Below, one piece after another: positions 35,985 through 47,559 of a DNA stretch of 64,000 nucleotides. Each line of letters opens with the position of its first letter. The stretch's first letter is position 1. Under the pieces are notes generated by a model. That model worked only from the letters and a program-made list of their open reading frames with translations. It was not told the DNA's origin and searched no databases. Position numbers and translations under genes: made by a program. Origin of the DNA: Escallonia rubra (lineage: Eukaryota; Streptophyta; Magnoliopsida; Escalloniales; Escalloniaceae); assembly GCA_033065855.1 (NCBI GenBank), contig JAVXUO010001132.1:1-64000 (forward strand). The letters run 5' to 3'.

Positions 35985-36537
35985 TAATCTCTTTTGAATC
36001 GTAAACCCTAATTCTAAATTCTAACGGTACAAATCTCTTTTAATCGCACTTAAGTTCCTACAATGGTATTAGCCAGGTTAGTTTGATGTACTAGCAAAAT
36101 TATCGAACTTGCACCGTGTTGATTAGAGTAATTCCGTTCAACCTTTACACCATTCTTTACGAATCTCTTATGAACCATAAATTATAAACCCTAAATCCTA
36201 ATGATATGAAACTCTTTTAACTCACACTTGGGCTTCTTTAATGGCATGAGCCAGGTTAATTAAATGTATTTACAGAATTACAGAACTTGCACCATGTTGA
36301 TTAGAGTAGTTGTGTTCAACCTTTACACCATTCTTTACGCCAACCTCTTATGCATCATAAATCCTAAACTCTAAACAGTAACGATACAAAACTCTTCTCA
36401 CATTTAAGTTCCTACAATGGCATAAGCCAGGTTGCAGGTTGATTTGATGTTCTTGCAAAATTAGAGAACTTGTACCATGTCAATTCGAATAATTCCGTTC
36501 AACCTTTAGACCATTCGTTACGCAAATTCTATCAAAA
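35985..36537 (+). repeat. Tandem array, three units of about 175-185 bp
   Basis: Each unit contains TAAACCCTAAATCC-like sequence, then CACTTAAGTTCCTACAATGG, GCATAAGCCAGGTT, AGAACTTGCACCATGTTGAT and CCGTTCAACCTTTACACCAT. Anchors for successive units lie near 36003, 36187 and 36359. The unit length is similar to that of plant satellite monomers. Confidence 0.85.
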
Positions 36538-36539
36538 TA

Positions 36540-37130
36540 TTGCGACACCTCTCGTTGTAAGGACGGCTGGGGTTGTACATAAGTTGTTTTTTATGAATCA
36601 GACACATACACGTGTTTATGTTGGTGATTTCCGCGAATAACAATTCATACAAGACCTTGTTAAAGTCCACAATAATTCACATTTAGCGTACAAGGTGTCG
36701 CCAATTCTGCGGAAGATGACAGCCGCAGTCCATTCATTGCAGTACACACTTTGGTCCTGTCCTGGAAAATAAGTCCCCAGTGGCACAAAAAGGGAGCGCA
36801 AAATGGCTCCTTAACAAGGAAGGAACATCAAGCATTCACTTTCAAGGGAGAGATGGTCATACCGCCACTTGCACATGGAAAACTGACTTGCAATTGACTC
36901 AGCTCTTGATTGCGCCAAAATCAAACTGTCCTGCTAGTCCTTTTGGACCCATCATCATGGATGTTAGAATGCTTTGGGAGTGCAAGTGGTATGATTTTTG
37001 TTTGATCTCCCTTTTTTAACTTTTTTAGCTTTCGTGTCTCATCAAAATCGAATGTACGACTTTGAGTCTTAAACTGAGTAGTTCTTAAACATTCTTGCCC
37101 AACATAGTCTGTTTGTAATGCTCGTAAGAG
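36540..37130. other. Intergenic sequence with an unrecognised ORF
   Basis: An ORF of 79 codons (36780-37019, +) and an antisense ORF of 61 codons (36616-36801) show no domain I know. It may be gene debris. Confidence 0.4.
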
Positions 37131-37139
37131 TAAAAAATA

Positions 37140-38469
37140 GGGATAATATCACATATATCCCTGAGTTTAGAGGTATATTACAGTCGAGGACACATGTTAG
37201 CGTTTATATCACTTATATCCGTTGACCAGACAGAATACTAATGGTGTTAAAATTTTGTGTTAAATGACATGATTGCCCCTCAAGACCAAATCATCTACTT
37301 TCTCTTCCTCTTGTGTCTCTTCTTCCATCAGCATCAACCCCTCTCCTTTCTGTCTTTCTTTTCTACTTCTCTCTCTTCTTCCCCTTCTCCTACTCTCCAA
37401 CACCCCCGTCCACACAATCCCATTCATTACCGCTGCCGAGCTTCTCCATCTTGTGGCGGCACTGCGCGAAGGTCTTTGCCGGGAAGGCACCTGGGCAGCG
37501 AACACCCACACTGGCGGCCACTGCGTCCCAGTCGATCGTGCAGAGGTAGCCGCGGTAGAGCACCACTTCTCGCTGTAGGCCTCGATCAGGGACAACGCTT
37601 TCTCCTGCGTCTCACACGGTGGCAGAAACTTCTGCGGCGGCTTGTCCGGCGTCGCGACCATTTGGGGGTTGTGGTGGGTGGTCGACAATTTCGGAGAGGC
37701 GCACTTTAGCAGGAACTGCAAAAACTCAGCCGCAACTGCAATGACGGTGAGCGATGGTCTTATTGGCCCGTGCATTGGCCAGTGGCGATGAGGATTGGGA
37801 GGCGTACATTCACGTTAGCAGATCCGGAGTCGCGGGTCAGCAGAAATAGTAGAAACCATCTTGGTGGTGGTGGACGGTGCCCATAGTAATTGGGCCTAAA
37901 TTATGGGTGATGGCAAAATAAGGGGTGAGGCTTCTCTTACAACGTCCAACAAGGCGGTGGAGGATCTAATCAAGAGATAATCTGAGTGGTAGCACCACAA
38001 TTTGTTGTGGTAGAATGTAGTGGTAGATGAGCAGTGTGAAAAATGGAGTTGAATTGTATATGAATTGGTTGTGGGCAAAGTGGTGGAGGTTGATGGTGCT
38101 GGTGGATGTTGATGATGGGGCATGTGGTGCTTTAAGTGTGTTTTTTAATCTGTGTGTAACCATGATGTTGGGGTGGGATTTTTGGGACAAAGTAATTAGG
38201 TTGTGTAGTGGTTTTGGTTGGTGATGCTGGGTGGTTCAGTGGTTCTGAGAGATGATAAAGGAAATGGGAAGAAGGAGAGGGTAGTATTGCCATTTTCAAA
38301 ATACGGTATTGCCAAATCAGCAAAAATCGTTAGTTAGGTTCACGGAGCCCTAATGGTGGGCATATCTGATACAAAATTTTCACATTTTGGATAAGATTGC
38401 AAAATTTTGAAACATACGTCTTTGACTGTAATTTACCCCTAAACTGAGGGATATAACTGATATTATCCC
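37140..38469. mobile_element. Pack-MULE carrying a trihelix-factor fragment
   Basis: The ends GGGATAATATCACATATATC and GATATAACTGATATTATCCC are inverted repeats continuing for more than 100 bp, including CCGTTGACCAGACAGAATAC-like sequence on the left. A perfect 9-bp duplication TAAAAAATA flanks it (37131-37139, 38470-38478). The GC-rich core 37420-37800 contains gene-derived sequence; the right half is GGTGGTG-rich. No transposase. Confidence 0.9.
37432..37660 (-). pseudogene. Captured trihelix (GT-type, Myb/SANT-like) DNA-binding domain fragment
   Basis: The minus strand reads PPCETQEKALSLIEAYSEKW, the first helix region of plant trihelix transcription factors (normally W-[TS]-x-x-E-T-x-x-LI-x-AY). 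After a frameshift near 37560 the next frame continues TIDWDAVAASVGVRCPGAFP and then KTFAQCRHKMEKL, the conserved second and third helix signature QCRHK-x-EKL. Both halves are open, so one indel broke the frame. Similar to ASIL-type trihelix proteins. Not functional as read. Confidence 0.8.
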
Positions 38470-38478
38470 TAAAAAATA

Positions 38479-39733
38479 TTGTGTGATCCTAGATTAAGTC
38501 ATCAGGACCGGTAGTTCCGGACGATATAGTATTAGCTTGTGCAGAGAAAAAGGAACTGTGAGAAAAAATTTGTCGAGGAAGTTGCTTCCAATGATTGAAC
38601 CTGAGTAGTAAGCACTAAACCTAAACTGAGTAATTCTGAAACGTTCTTGCGCTCCATGGTCTGTTTATGTTGTATGTGAGAGTAAAAATATTGCATTGTT
38701 TCATATTAGGTTGTCGAGATAGTGAAGCACGATACAATATTGACTGGACCTAGGAAAAAAAAATTGCTTAAGAATGTTGTTTTCAATGATTGAGCTGAGT
38801 AGTGACCATCATCATTGTCTCATTACAAACATTCAATTCAAGGGTTGATTCCAACTATATACTCTATTTTCCACCTTCAGTTTCCTTTTCCCATCATCTT
38901 CCCAACTACCAAAGGAAAAGGAAGCAAATACATTTGTGAATGCGTGTGACAGTGGAGGACAATTTCTTGTCTACAAAACTGTCCCACCTGGAATATTTAC
39001 TCCAAGCATTGCCATCAATGGTGGGCCTGCGAAATGGACTCCATCAGATTCTCTCCCACTGTCACATCCCCCTCCTATCTGATGCCAACATTTAACTACC
39101 AACCTATGTCTCAGGATTCTGCTAACCAAGAAATTCCCAATTTTCCTCCTTTGCTAAGGATTCCTGGGGTGAAGATCAGTACTAATTCATTGGCTTTCTG
39201 GGCCAAGTTTTCGCAAACCGAATGACTTGGGAGGTAGAAACTAAGCGTGAACCTTGAATTGGGTAGCATCTCTTTTGAGCTTTTTGTAACTGATTGGATG
39301 AGCAAAAGGAGATGCCCACTTCCTCCTACTTTGTGGTACCATATACCTCCATCAACCACCCTCGAAAACAACTGAAGTGACTTTTGTTTGCTGGAAATTT
39401 TCGTGTTTGTACTGATGGTAGTAAGATGCTTTTACTACCGTTGAAGGAAAGTGAGTTTCTATTGAAGATTGAACGTCCAATTCAAAAACATGCCTAAGAG
39501 AAGAAGAAACTCTTATCTATTAAAGCGTGATAAGATACAAAATATGGTCGAGAGCTATGTTTTGCCATAATAGCACTTATATATGCTAACCAGACAGAAC
39601 GCTAAGGCATTTAATATTGTTGTAAAAAGACATGGTTGCCCTTCTCGTTCCTTTTTCCTTTCGTTTTCTTTCTCAATCTCTCCTACTCTCGTTACCGCCA
39701 CACGACCACTGCGAGTCTATCCCGCCGATGCCA
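38479..39733. other. Intergenic sequence with a truncated MULE end
   Basis: The stretch at 39560-39650 repeats the subterminal sequence of the 37140 MULE (CACTTATAT...CAGACAGAACGC...GACATGGTTGCCC), so it is a truncated relative. An unrecognised ORF lies at 39034-39225. The 38820-39400 stretch has mixed coding-like composition but no identifiable product. Confidence 0.45.
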
Positions 39734-39741
39734 TGCACAAC

Positions 39742-40322
39742 CAGAAGCGGATCCAGGAAGTCTAACCGGGGGACCAAAATGTCTTTAAAAAAATTAACCG
39801 CCAACATAAAAGAATTCGTGTCACGATTGAATACGTTAAATACAAAATAGATTACTCAATTTTTTACTAATAATTATACAATTTCACCATTTACAGTGAT
39901 TTATTTAACTTATAAAGTTAGTCAACAACAAACTATTAATCTTGCATGAAAGAAACTTCACTCTTATTGTATATATGTATTATTAGTGCGATTATCAATT
40001 GTATGATGACAATAATCACGTATAAATTAACATATTATAAGAATTTAAATTAAAAAAGAAAAAAAAAACTAATCTTGATATATTATTGTTTACTTTAAAA
40101 TCTAGAGATTTAGAATTTGGAAGAATAAAGATGGACAAGGGAACGAGAAAGATAAAGATTACGACGGCTGGTGGCACAAAAAGTAAAAAACATTACAAAA
40201 TGAAATCTAATACATTGATATATAATATGGTGGCATTTTAATAAATATTTTAAACATAACTACCTATTATTTAAAACAACTAAAAAAAATTCTCAAATTT
40301 TCATGCCTGGGTTCTGCCCCTG
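39742..40322. mobile_element. hAT element (CAGTGGCGGA family), copy C
   Basis: Begins CAGAAGCGGATCCAGGAAG and ends TTCTGCCCCTG, with flanking TGCACAAC (39734-39741) / TGCACAGC (40323-40330), 7 of 8 matching. Its orientation is reversed relative to copy A. It is inserted into the truncated MULE relative, whose CCAACACCACC-rich remainder continues at 40330-40530. Confidence 0.8.
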
Positions 40323-40522
40323 TGCACAGCCCAACCACCACAATTACCCACCTACGAGCACCTCACAATCAACAACATGTCGTGGCACCAACCCAACACC
40401 ACCAACCACAACACCACCCAAACACCACCAACCATAATCATGGCATCACCCCAACATCACTAACCAAAATCACTACACCACCCCAACACAATTAACCGCG
40501 ATCACTGCACCACTCCAACACT

Positions 40523-41950
40523 ACTAAAGATGTCAAGCGAGTCGAGGGTCCGTTGGCAAGCCCAATCCAACTTTGAAAAAGCTCGACCCGGTCGGCCCGT
40601 TAGATGAACAGTGCATGCTCGGTCCAAAGGGCTTATGGCCTAGACCTAGGCTGGACTACCTTTTTCTCCCAAAACAGCCTGGCCCGACCAGCCTCGTTAT
40701 AAGACAAAATCCGGCTTGGCCCGTTTTCCAACCCACCTAACTCCAAGCGCGATTTAGGCCTGGCTCGGCCCGGCTCGTTTCTCCCAAATTTCAAAATTTT
40801 CCTTCCAATAGCCAGATCTTTTGAAAATTACAGTTTTACCCCCTCCAGCATTTATATAACGACTAGTTTGAGGGATAATTTCATCCAACCTTATTTTAAT
40901 AACTATTTTTACATATTTACCCTCCCAACAAATACAAATGACTAGTTTTTAGGGGTATCTTGGTCTTTGTGAGTTTTGAAAAATTTATAAATTGATTCAT
41001 TCTCTTCACATTTTTTACATCAATTCACAACTCTCTTATATCTACATACTACAAGCTTTGTTGTGCATTCTTATTTGTTACTAAGTACTAACCCTCTGAA
41101 ATTTTCAATTACAAGCATTTTATAATTATTAGTCTTTATCTTTTGGCTAAACAATATTATATAGTACTTTTATTCCTTCACTGTTTGATTAGTCTTACCA
41201 ATTTTATTTTTTATTACTCTCTAACATTTTAAAGAATATGCCTAGTTCAAGACTATCAAAATCACATAGCTAAAAACATCCAGCACCACGAGCAGAACAA
41301 GAACCTCAATAGCAATCAATAGTGGGTATAGACACACAATATTGTTATGGTTGATGGTTGATGGCATTTTATAAAGGTTATGGTTGATGGCGTACCCAAA
41401 GCTCAATAAATATTATTTAATTATTTTACTTGTGATAGTAATAATTCACATCTTAGTAGGATTGGATGCCATCTATATCTTCACAAGGCCATCTTGATGA
41501 GAGCCAAACACAATTATTTATTGACGGTAAGTTATTTATTTGTAATCAGCGACAACAAAGAGATAATCTTGCTGAATTTGTTGTGCACCATGAAGAACCT
41601 TTTAGTTTTGTTGATAATGAAAAGTATACGAGATATATGAATACCTATGTGCAACCTTTGTATAAAAATGTTCATAGAAATACTACTATATCTGATGTAC
41701 TTAAACAATATTATGCTGCTAAACAACACTTAATTGATTATTTTGCAAACTTTGATGGTAAAGTTAATCTTACATCTGATATTTGGAGATCTTCTTATAC
41801 TATGTTTAATTACTCTTGTGTAAGGGCATATCAGATTGATTCCAATTAGGTTATGCATATGAGAATCATTACTTTTAAAATCTTTCCATATCCACACGAT
41901 GCATCACACTCCGAATGGGTAACTTCGACAATAAAAAGAATATTCGTGAT
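40523..41950 (+). mobile_element. Autonomous-type hAT remnant: 5' end and start of transposase
   Basis: The 5' part (40540-40790) is dense in GGCCCG/CGGGCC-type words, typical of the ends of plant hAT elements. It leads into a transposase-like reading frame at 41466. The 3' half is missing, apparently replaced by the gypsy element that follows. Left inverted repeat and target duplication could not be confirmed. Confidence 0.6.
41466..41849 (+). pseudogene. hAT transposase fragment (RICESLEEPER/Ac-like)
   Basis: A 127-codon open frame contains FVVHHEEPFSFVDNEKY, then TTISDVLKQYYAAKQHLIDY and VNLTSDIWRS, the region before the first catalytic Asp of hAT transposases (the LTSDxW motif). It ends at a stop where the family has Trp after IDSN, and the same frame then continues MHMRIITFKIFPYPHD. 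The zinc-finger N-terminus, the rest of the catalytic domain and the C-terminal dimerisation region are absent. Not functional. Confidence 0.82.
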
Positions 41951-44215
41951 AATGGGAGTTCGACAGATGAACTTTTCTACCACGCTTTGAAACACATAGG
42001 CATCTCTACTGACCGACTCACTGTCTGATTTTTCCAATCACTATGTGACGGTAGAGAGAATCATAAGTTTTTCTGTCAGCGTAGGCTCATGCGCTTCCTA
42101 GGCTAACTAGATGCTAGATTTTATCGTGGTCCGCATCTCGTCGGCCAACAATGCCATGTTCGAACGTATTGGCCTGAATTAGTTGAAAAAGCTGTGGTAT
42201 CCACTTACCATTTAAAGATGCAGTTTCCTACCAAGCACGACATAGGCAAGTGAAAGTCAACCAGACGATAGCACATTTATGCTACGTTGCAATATGTCGG
42301 GTAAAAAGCAAGGAAACACTCGTCATCAAAGATTTGAGAGACGAAACAAAGATACAGAGAGAAAATTCAGCCGAAGATTTACTAGGCTTTGAGCTTTTTC
42401 CAGGCAATAAGACCGTTCAGATCATATCAAGGCTCAAAGAGGACGTCATGCTCAAGCTTGTCAACCTCCTAAAAAGCTATGCCAATACCCTTGCCTGGAC
42501 AGGTGTAGAATATGCCAGGAATTGATCTGGAGGTAATCACACATTGATTGAACATCGACCTGACCAAAAGGCCCATCAAATAGAAGAAGCAAACTTTCGC
42601 TCCAGAAAAACAGATCAAGATCGAAAAAGAAGTGGACAAACTGTTGAATGCTGGCTTCATTCAAGGGGTCTACTATGCAAAATTGAGAGCCAATGCCGTC
42701 ATGGTTTTGAAACCTGGGAGAAGATGGATAGCATGCATTGACTTCACATACCTCAACAAGGTGTGCCCAAAAAATAGTTATCCCCTATTAGTGATAGACC
42801 TCATCATCGGTATAAACTCAGAACATGAGTTATTGAGCTTCATGGACGCATACTCCAGCTACAATCATATCATGATGTACGAAGTCGACACCCCAAGACA
42901 TCATTCATCATATAAAGGTTGCTTTATGTTACAAGGTAATTCCTTTCGGGCTCAAGAATGCAGGAGCCACCTATTAGTTCATTGTCAACCAGATCTTTTA
43001 TGACTTAATTGGGAAAAGTATAGTTTACATGGACGACATACTGGTGAAGAGCGTCGAAGCCAATTTCCAAGTAAAAGACCTCAAGGAAACCTTTGATGTT
43101 TTAAGAAAGTATCAGATGAAGCTAAACCCACTCAATTACGCGTCTGTTTAGCAACTGGAAATTTCCTGGGATTCATGGTCTCTCAACGAGGCATCGTAAG
43201 TGAATCCTAAAAAAATCAATGCTATCTAAGTCGTGACTCCTCCAAGAACCATCAGCTAAGTGCAAGAGCTGATGCTATTTTGGGAAGGTTTATGTCCCAT
43301 TCAGCGGAGAGATGCCTCTCTTCTTTAGATCTATCTGACGTGCTAAAGACTTTATCTGGACAAATGAATGCCAATACTCATTCGATGAGTTAAAACGATA
43401 CTTATAAGCTACTCCTCTCCATACCAAATCGTTACCTGGAGGATCTCTTCCTTTACTTCTCCGTATGTGAACTTGCGGTTAGCACCATCTTGGTCATAGA
43501 GAAAGACACCATACAATAGCCAATGTACAACGTGAGCAAAATTCTACAAGATATTGAGACAATATACCCTAAGATGGATAAGGTAGCATTGGCGGGGTGC
43601 CTTCCTCTTTAGTTTCAATCTCATATGACAATAGTGTTATCAGATCAACCACTCCAAAAAGTTCTTTCAAAATTCAGAAGCATGAGGTAGATTGGTGAAC
43701 TGATCAGTCGAGTTGGGCAAATTTGACATTCAGCATCGATCCCACACTGAGACCAGCACTGCTGCTTCCAAGTGCTGAAGAGCTATCTACATGTAGAGTC
43801 CAAGGGCCTGGAGCTTTTGAGAGGACCATTTATCATCAGCCCCAAAAAATTTGTCATCGAGTATGCTCTGCAATGAAGCTAAATATGAAGCCCTCCTTGC
43901 TAGGATACAGTTAGCTAATGCCTTGAAAGGCAATTCTTTTTATCTGATTATAGCGACTCCAAATTGGTTGCTAACTACCTTCTGAGAGAATCTCAAGCAC
44001 GGGAAGACGAGATGATATAGTATCTCTAGCTAGTTAAGAGTTCTGCTATGAAGTTCAAGAACTTTGCTATTCACCATGTCCCAGAATATCCAAGTCAATT
44101 CCTTGTCAAGGCTAGCCTCCGCATATCTTTCTGAGTTTTCACGAACTGTCTACATTGAGCTCCTTAAGGCACTTAGCATCAACCCGATTGATGCTACCGT
44201 CATCACCCGAGACCA
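41930..44215 (+). pseudogene. Ty3/gypsy pol pseudogene (PR-RT-RH-aRH)
   Basis: Recognisable motifs in several shifted frames: the protease active-site type DNGSS near 41950; VVSTYHLKM near 42200; the RT entry motif near 42620 (DKLLNAGFI); CIDFTYLNKVCPKNSYP near 42735; the catalytic YMDD box near 43027; an RNase H stretch near 43450-43600; and FVIEYAL with DSKLVANYLL (43850-43990), which belong to the second RNase H. Many stops and at least five frameshifts separate them, so the copy is old. The integrase that should follow is missing. No corrected protein is given. Confidence 0.88.
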
Positions 44216-44357
44216 ATGTTGGATGCATCCGACGCCCTAATATCTCATAATTAAATAAATTCCCGAAGATAGTTGATGCTACCGTCATCACCTGAGAACA
44301 ATGTTGGATGCATCTGACGCTCTAATATCTCATAATTAGAGAAATTCCCGAAGATAG
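44188..44357 (+). repeat. Two-copy tandem duplication, 85-bp unit
   Basis: Copies 44188-44272 and 44273-44357 both begin TTGATGCTACCGTCATCACC and end TTCCCGAAGATAG, with a handful of substitutions. It lies exactly where pol homology ends. Confidence 0.9.
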
Positions 44358-44509
44358 GAACAAAGTAAGAAACCTTTGTGTTAAATCTTCAAAAAGAGAA
44401 TGGAGAAGTTTGTGCATGCGTGTCTTTGATTCTGGGGAGGGGAGGGGTTATTAGGGTTCTTTAAACGGAAATGAGGGAGTTGGGTTACATATAGGAAATG
44501 TTTAGATAT

Positions 44510-44768
44510 AGTATTGGGCTTGAATTTTATCTAATTGTGTTTAGGGCCTTTAAACATGATTTATAAACATATTGTTAATTATTTGGACGAGCTATTCGCG
44601 AACACATTTGTGAATACTTTCAAGTGGTTCGTGCTCGGCTCATTTATTAAACGAGTTCTAAAAATTTATTCATGTTTGGTTCATTTATTAACAAACGAAA
44701 ATGAATGAACTCTGGAGGCAACAAACCATGAGCCATTCGTGAACAGCTCGGTTTATTTCCAGCCCTAT
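44510..44768. mobile_element. End fragment of the GAACCGAG-rich hAT-like family
   Basis: TTCGTGAACAGCTCGGTTTA and preceding GGTTCGTGCTCGGCTCATTT correspond to the inverted end of the element at 24728-25629. Only one end is evident. Confidence 0.55.
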
Positions 44769-45479
44769 TGAAAAGTAGTCATGGGAAAGCTATCTCCAAA
44801 TTAGGAGGGATGGTGTTGCATCTTGAAGGTACTAAAGCTAATCACTTGCGCCTTGGAAATGCTCTCTGGAAAACCTATCCCCCATTTCTGAAATGCAGAA
44901 AATTTGTGAAAGTACTACTAGTAGTCTCACGCCTCAAGGCAAGACACTCCTTTTTTTTTGTGAAGGGGGTAGGGCAAGGGGCTTAACAATAAAGAATTCT
45001 TCTAATTGCTTGCGTTTTTTTTCCACCCCACAAAAGACACATCCTTTTTATTTTTAGAGTATTCCTTTTGTTATTAAAGGTAGTAGAAATCTCTTATGTA
45101 GACGTTATCTTTGCCCAAGCAATAAAGACTTCTTTCCGATCGATTCAGCAGCTTATGTATTACGTGGTCACCCTCAAGGGTGATAAAATAGAACTCAAGC
45201 TTTATCCATACGGTTTAGCCGAGCACTAAACCGTGAAACGACAAAGCATTTTGTGGAACATCATCCCCCCACCACTCTTTGTCACTTCAAAATCCTGTTA
45301 GGCCAAGAGATAGTCCATTTTAGTCAGGTCTTAGCTGATGATAAGAGTTACAGCGAAACTTAATGCAAGAAAGATGTGAAAAAGCTCCAGTTGAAAAAAC
45401 ACACTTGCAAAAAAATAACCTCCAATGATGAGGTGAAAGATATATACATCATCTAATGAAACCCCTATAGCGGGTATCC

Positions 45480-47229
45480 AAATACTTACAAAAAAAAAAA
45501 GTTAACCTCAGCTCCTCCACTAACCTCAGCCAGCGCAGCGGTCTCTTTTGAATGCGATCTAAAAGTAGGCACGATGATGTATTCAAGGGAAACTCTGGGA
45601 AATTCTGAAGGACCAAGTTCTTGGACTTTTGAAATATAAGCTCAAAGATCTCCAGACCGTCGTCTGTACGCCACTTCAGTCATTCATCACCCGCAATGCC
45701 TTCAAGATATGATTGAATGGCCTTATTTGTAACCTTGGCCTCATTCTTCTTGGCTATCTTGTACTTCTTCTTAAGCCTAATGACTTTGGAGACCAGTTCC
45801 ATCTTTTTAGTCCTATCTCTTCTCCCGTTCTGCTATAGCTGCCACCGCCTGTACCATTTTGAAGTGCACAAGCATTTGGCTGCTGTAGGTGTACACCTAA
45901 AAAAGAAGTTTAGTTAGAAAAGTTATAGATTATGGCAAAGAACGGAATCCATTAAACTACAAATACTTACATTATACACTGTTTGAGCATGGGCAGGGGC
46001 AAAGGACTCATACATTTGGGTCTCAAGAATCTCTTTGTCACCAGGGAGAACGTCGTAGTCTAAATGTTGTTCCGAGATGTGGGCATTGGGCATTATCATG
46101 TCCCCTTTCTTTACCGTTCACCAGGGACAAAAGATTGGATCTTCGTCTATGTGTACACCTTCTACGACAGGGCAGGAGGGGTGATCTAAGTGGAGAAATC
46201 TCAGTCTTCTTAGGGAATAGGGGCAAGTTTGCAGTAGGTTTCTCTTTTCACTGGCCATTTCTGCATAAGTCAAATGAAGGAGTTAAAATCAATAGGACAT
46301 GTATTCAAGAAAGGCACAAAAGTGAAAATAATCACTCAGTCCTACCCAAGCTGCCAAATCTAATTAGAATTCCTCGTTAATATGGATTTATAGGGTACAA
46401 TCCCGTCGTACTGCAATTCCTCCTCAATAAGGGGAACATCAAAGGAAAGACATCCCCTCAACCTCATATGGTAAAAAAAGTCTTTTTGTAAGAGCATCCG
46501 CAGCAAGCATTACTTTCTTCTTAATCTCTTTCCAGTGGCCACTCCACTTTCGAGGAAACTGCTTAGGGTTCTTCTTTCATTTAATGAAGAAATAAATAGA
46601 ATGCTAACCCTTGTTGGACTTAGGGCACCTTTAAGGATTTTATACTTGTTATGTATGCAATACCACCCGGGACATCCCACAACATTTTTTAGAAGCACAT
46701 TTAATATAATCTTTATGAAGTCCTCAACTTCTAGCTTGAAACCAGAAGTCTGCACCAAATAGATCAGTCCCACTAATTTCTCTAACCATTGAGGACAAGT
46801 TGGCATGACACCAATATTATGATGATTAAAGAATGTGGCGGCAAAAGGATGAAGAGAGAATTTGAACCCACACCTCACTTGTCCCTTGTACATACATGTC
46901 CCAGTCTCAGTCTCGTAACATGTTGATTCTTGCAGTTCTAGAACCCTAGCAGTGTAACCCATGGGCAAAAGGAATTCTTCTAAGAGTTCTTATATCTCAC
47001 TCTCTATTACATTTGTCATCAGTAGTAAACCAAGTGCTGTCAATCTCTTTCTCTTCTGCCTTTTCTTTGGTTTCTCCTATCTCATTCTATGAGCCTCGGG
47101 CTGTCTAAGTTGAGGGCTAGAAGTTCCAATCCTAGTTCTAGAGCTAGAAGCCTCACTACTGGATGACGAAGAGGTACTCTCCACGGGTTCCTCTCTCGTG
47201 AAGCTAAATCTATCCAAACAAGCAGACAT
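45480..47229 (-). pseudogene. Antisense gag-like extra ORF (transposase_28/'putative gypsy type transposon'-like)
   Basis: Opposite to pol. A first open stretch starts at ATG 47229 (MSACLDRFSF, then a Ser-rich segment) and stops at 47077. The longest stretch, 46510-46968, contains FSLHPFAATFFNHHNIGVMP and LEKLVGLIYLVQTSGFKLE, which resembles the plant PF04195-type domain attached to gypsy elements. Near 45760, KVIRLKKKYKIAKKNEAKV followed by NKAIQSYLEG looks like the coiled-coil end of such proteins. Stops and frameshifts break it. It could instead be the sense gag-side ORF of a second, inverted element; its position between pol and the repeat array favours an antisense ORF of the same Tat element. 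Confidence 0.55.
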
Positions 47230-47559
47230 GCTACTACAGCTAGGGAATGTAAATATATATTACAAAATAGAAAGCTAAACTGAATGAAAACAAGAAAAGG
47301 AAAAGGGAACTTACTTGATTAGAAGACAAAAAACTTGAAGAAATCAAGAGTGAGTTGGAAATGAGGCTTATTACCAAAATAAAAGGAGAGCTTTTTTAGA
47401 AACTACTCCCATTTAGGGATAACCACTCACTTTCCTCTTCCTGGCATGATCTTAAAGCATGAAATTTGAAATTCCCGCCAAATTGAATAATCCCTCCATT
47501 TGTTAGGTAATAGAAATAAATAAAAGAAAAGACGATGATGATGATGATGATGTAATTTC

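Noticed and set aside
36000..36540. Interstitial telomere repeats
   Set aside because: AAACCCTAA occurs only singly in each roughly 180-bp unit, not as a heptamer array.
41466..41849. Functional hAT-derived host gene
   Set aside because: Only part of the transposase is present, with a stop at a conserved position and no downstream catalytic or dimerisation regions.
42544..43140. Endogenous pararetrovirus reverse transcriptase
   Set aside because: The order RT, RNase H, second RNase H, with antisense ORF and LTR-like end, fits a Tat-type Ty3/gypsy element. No movement or coat protein motifs were seen.
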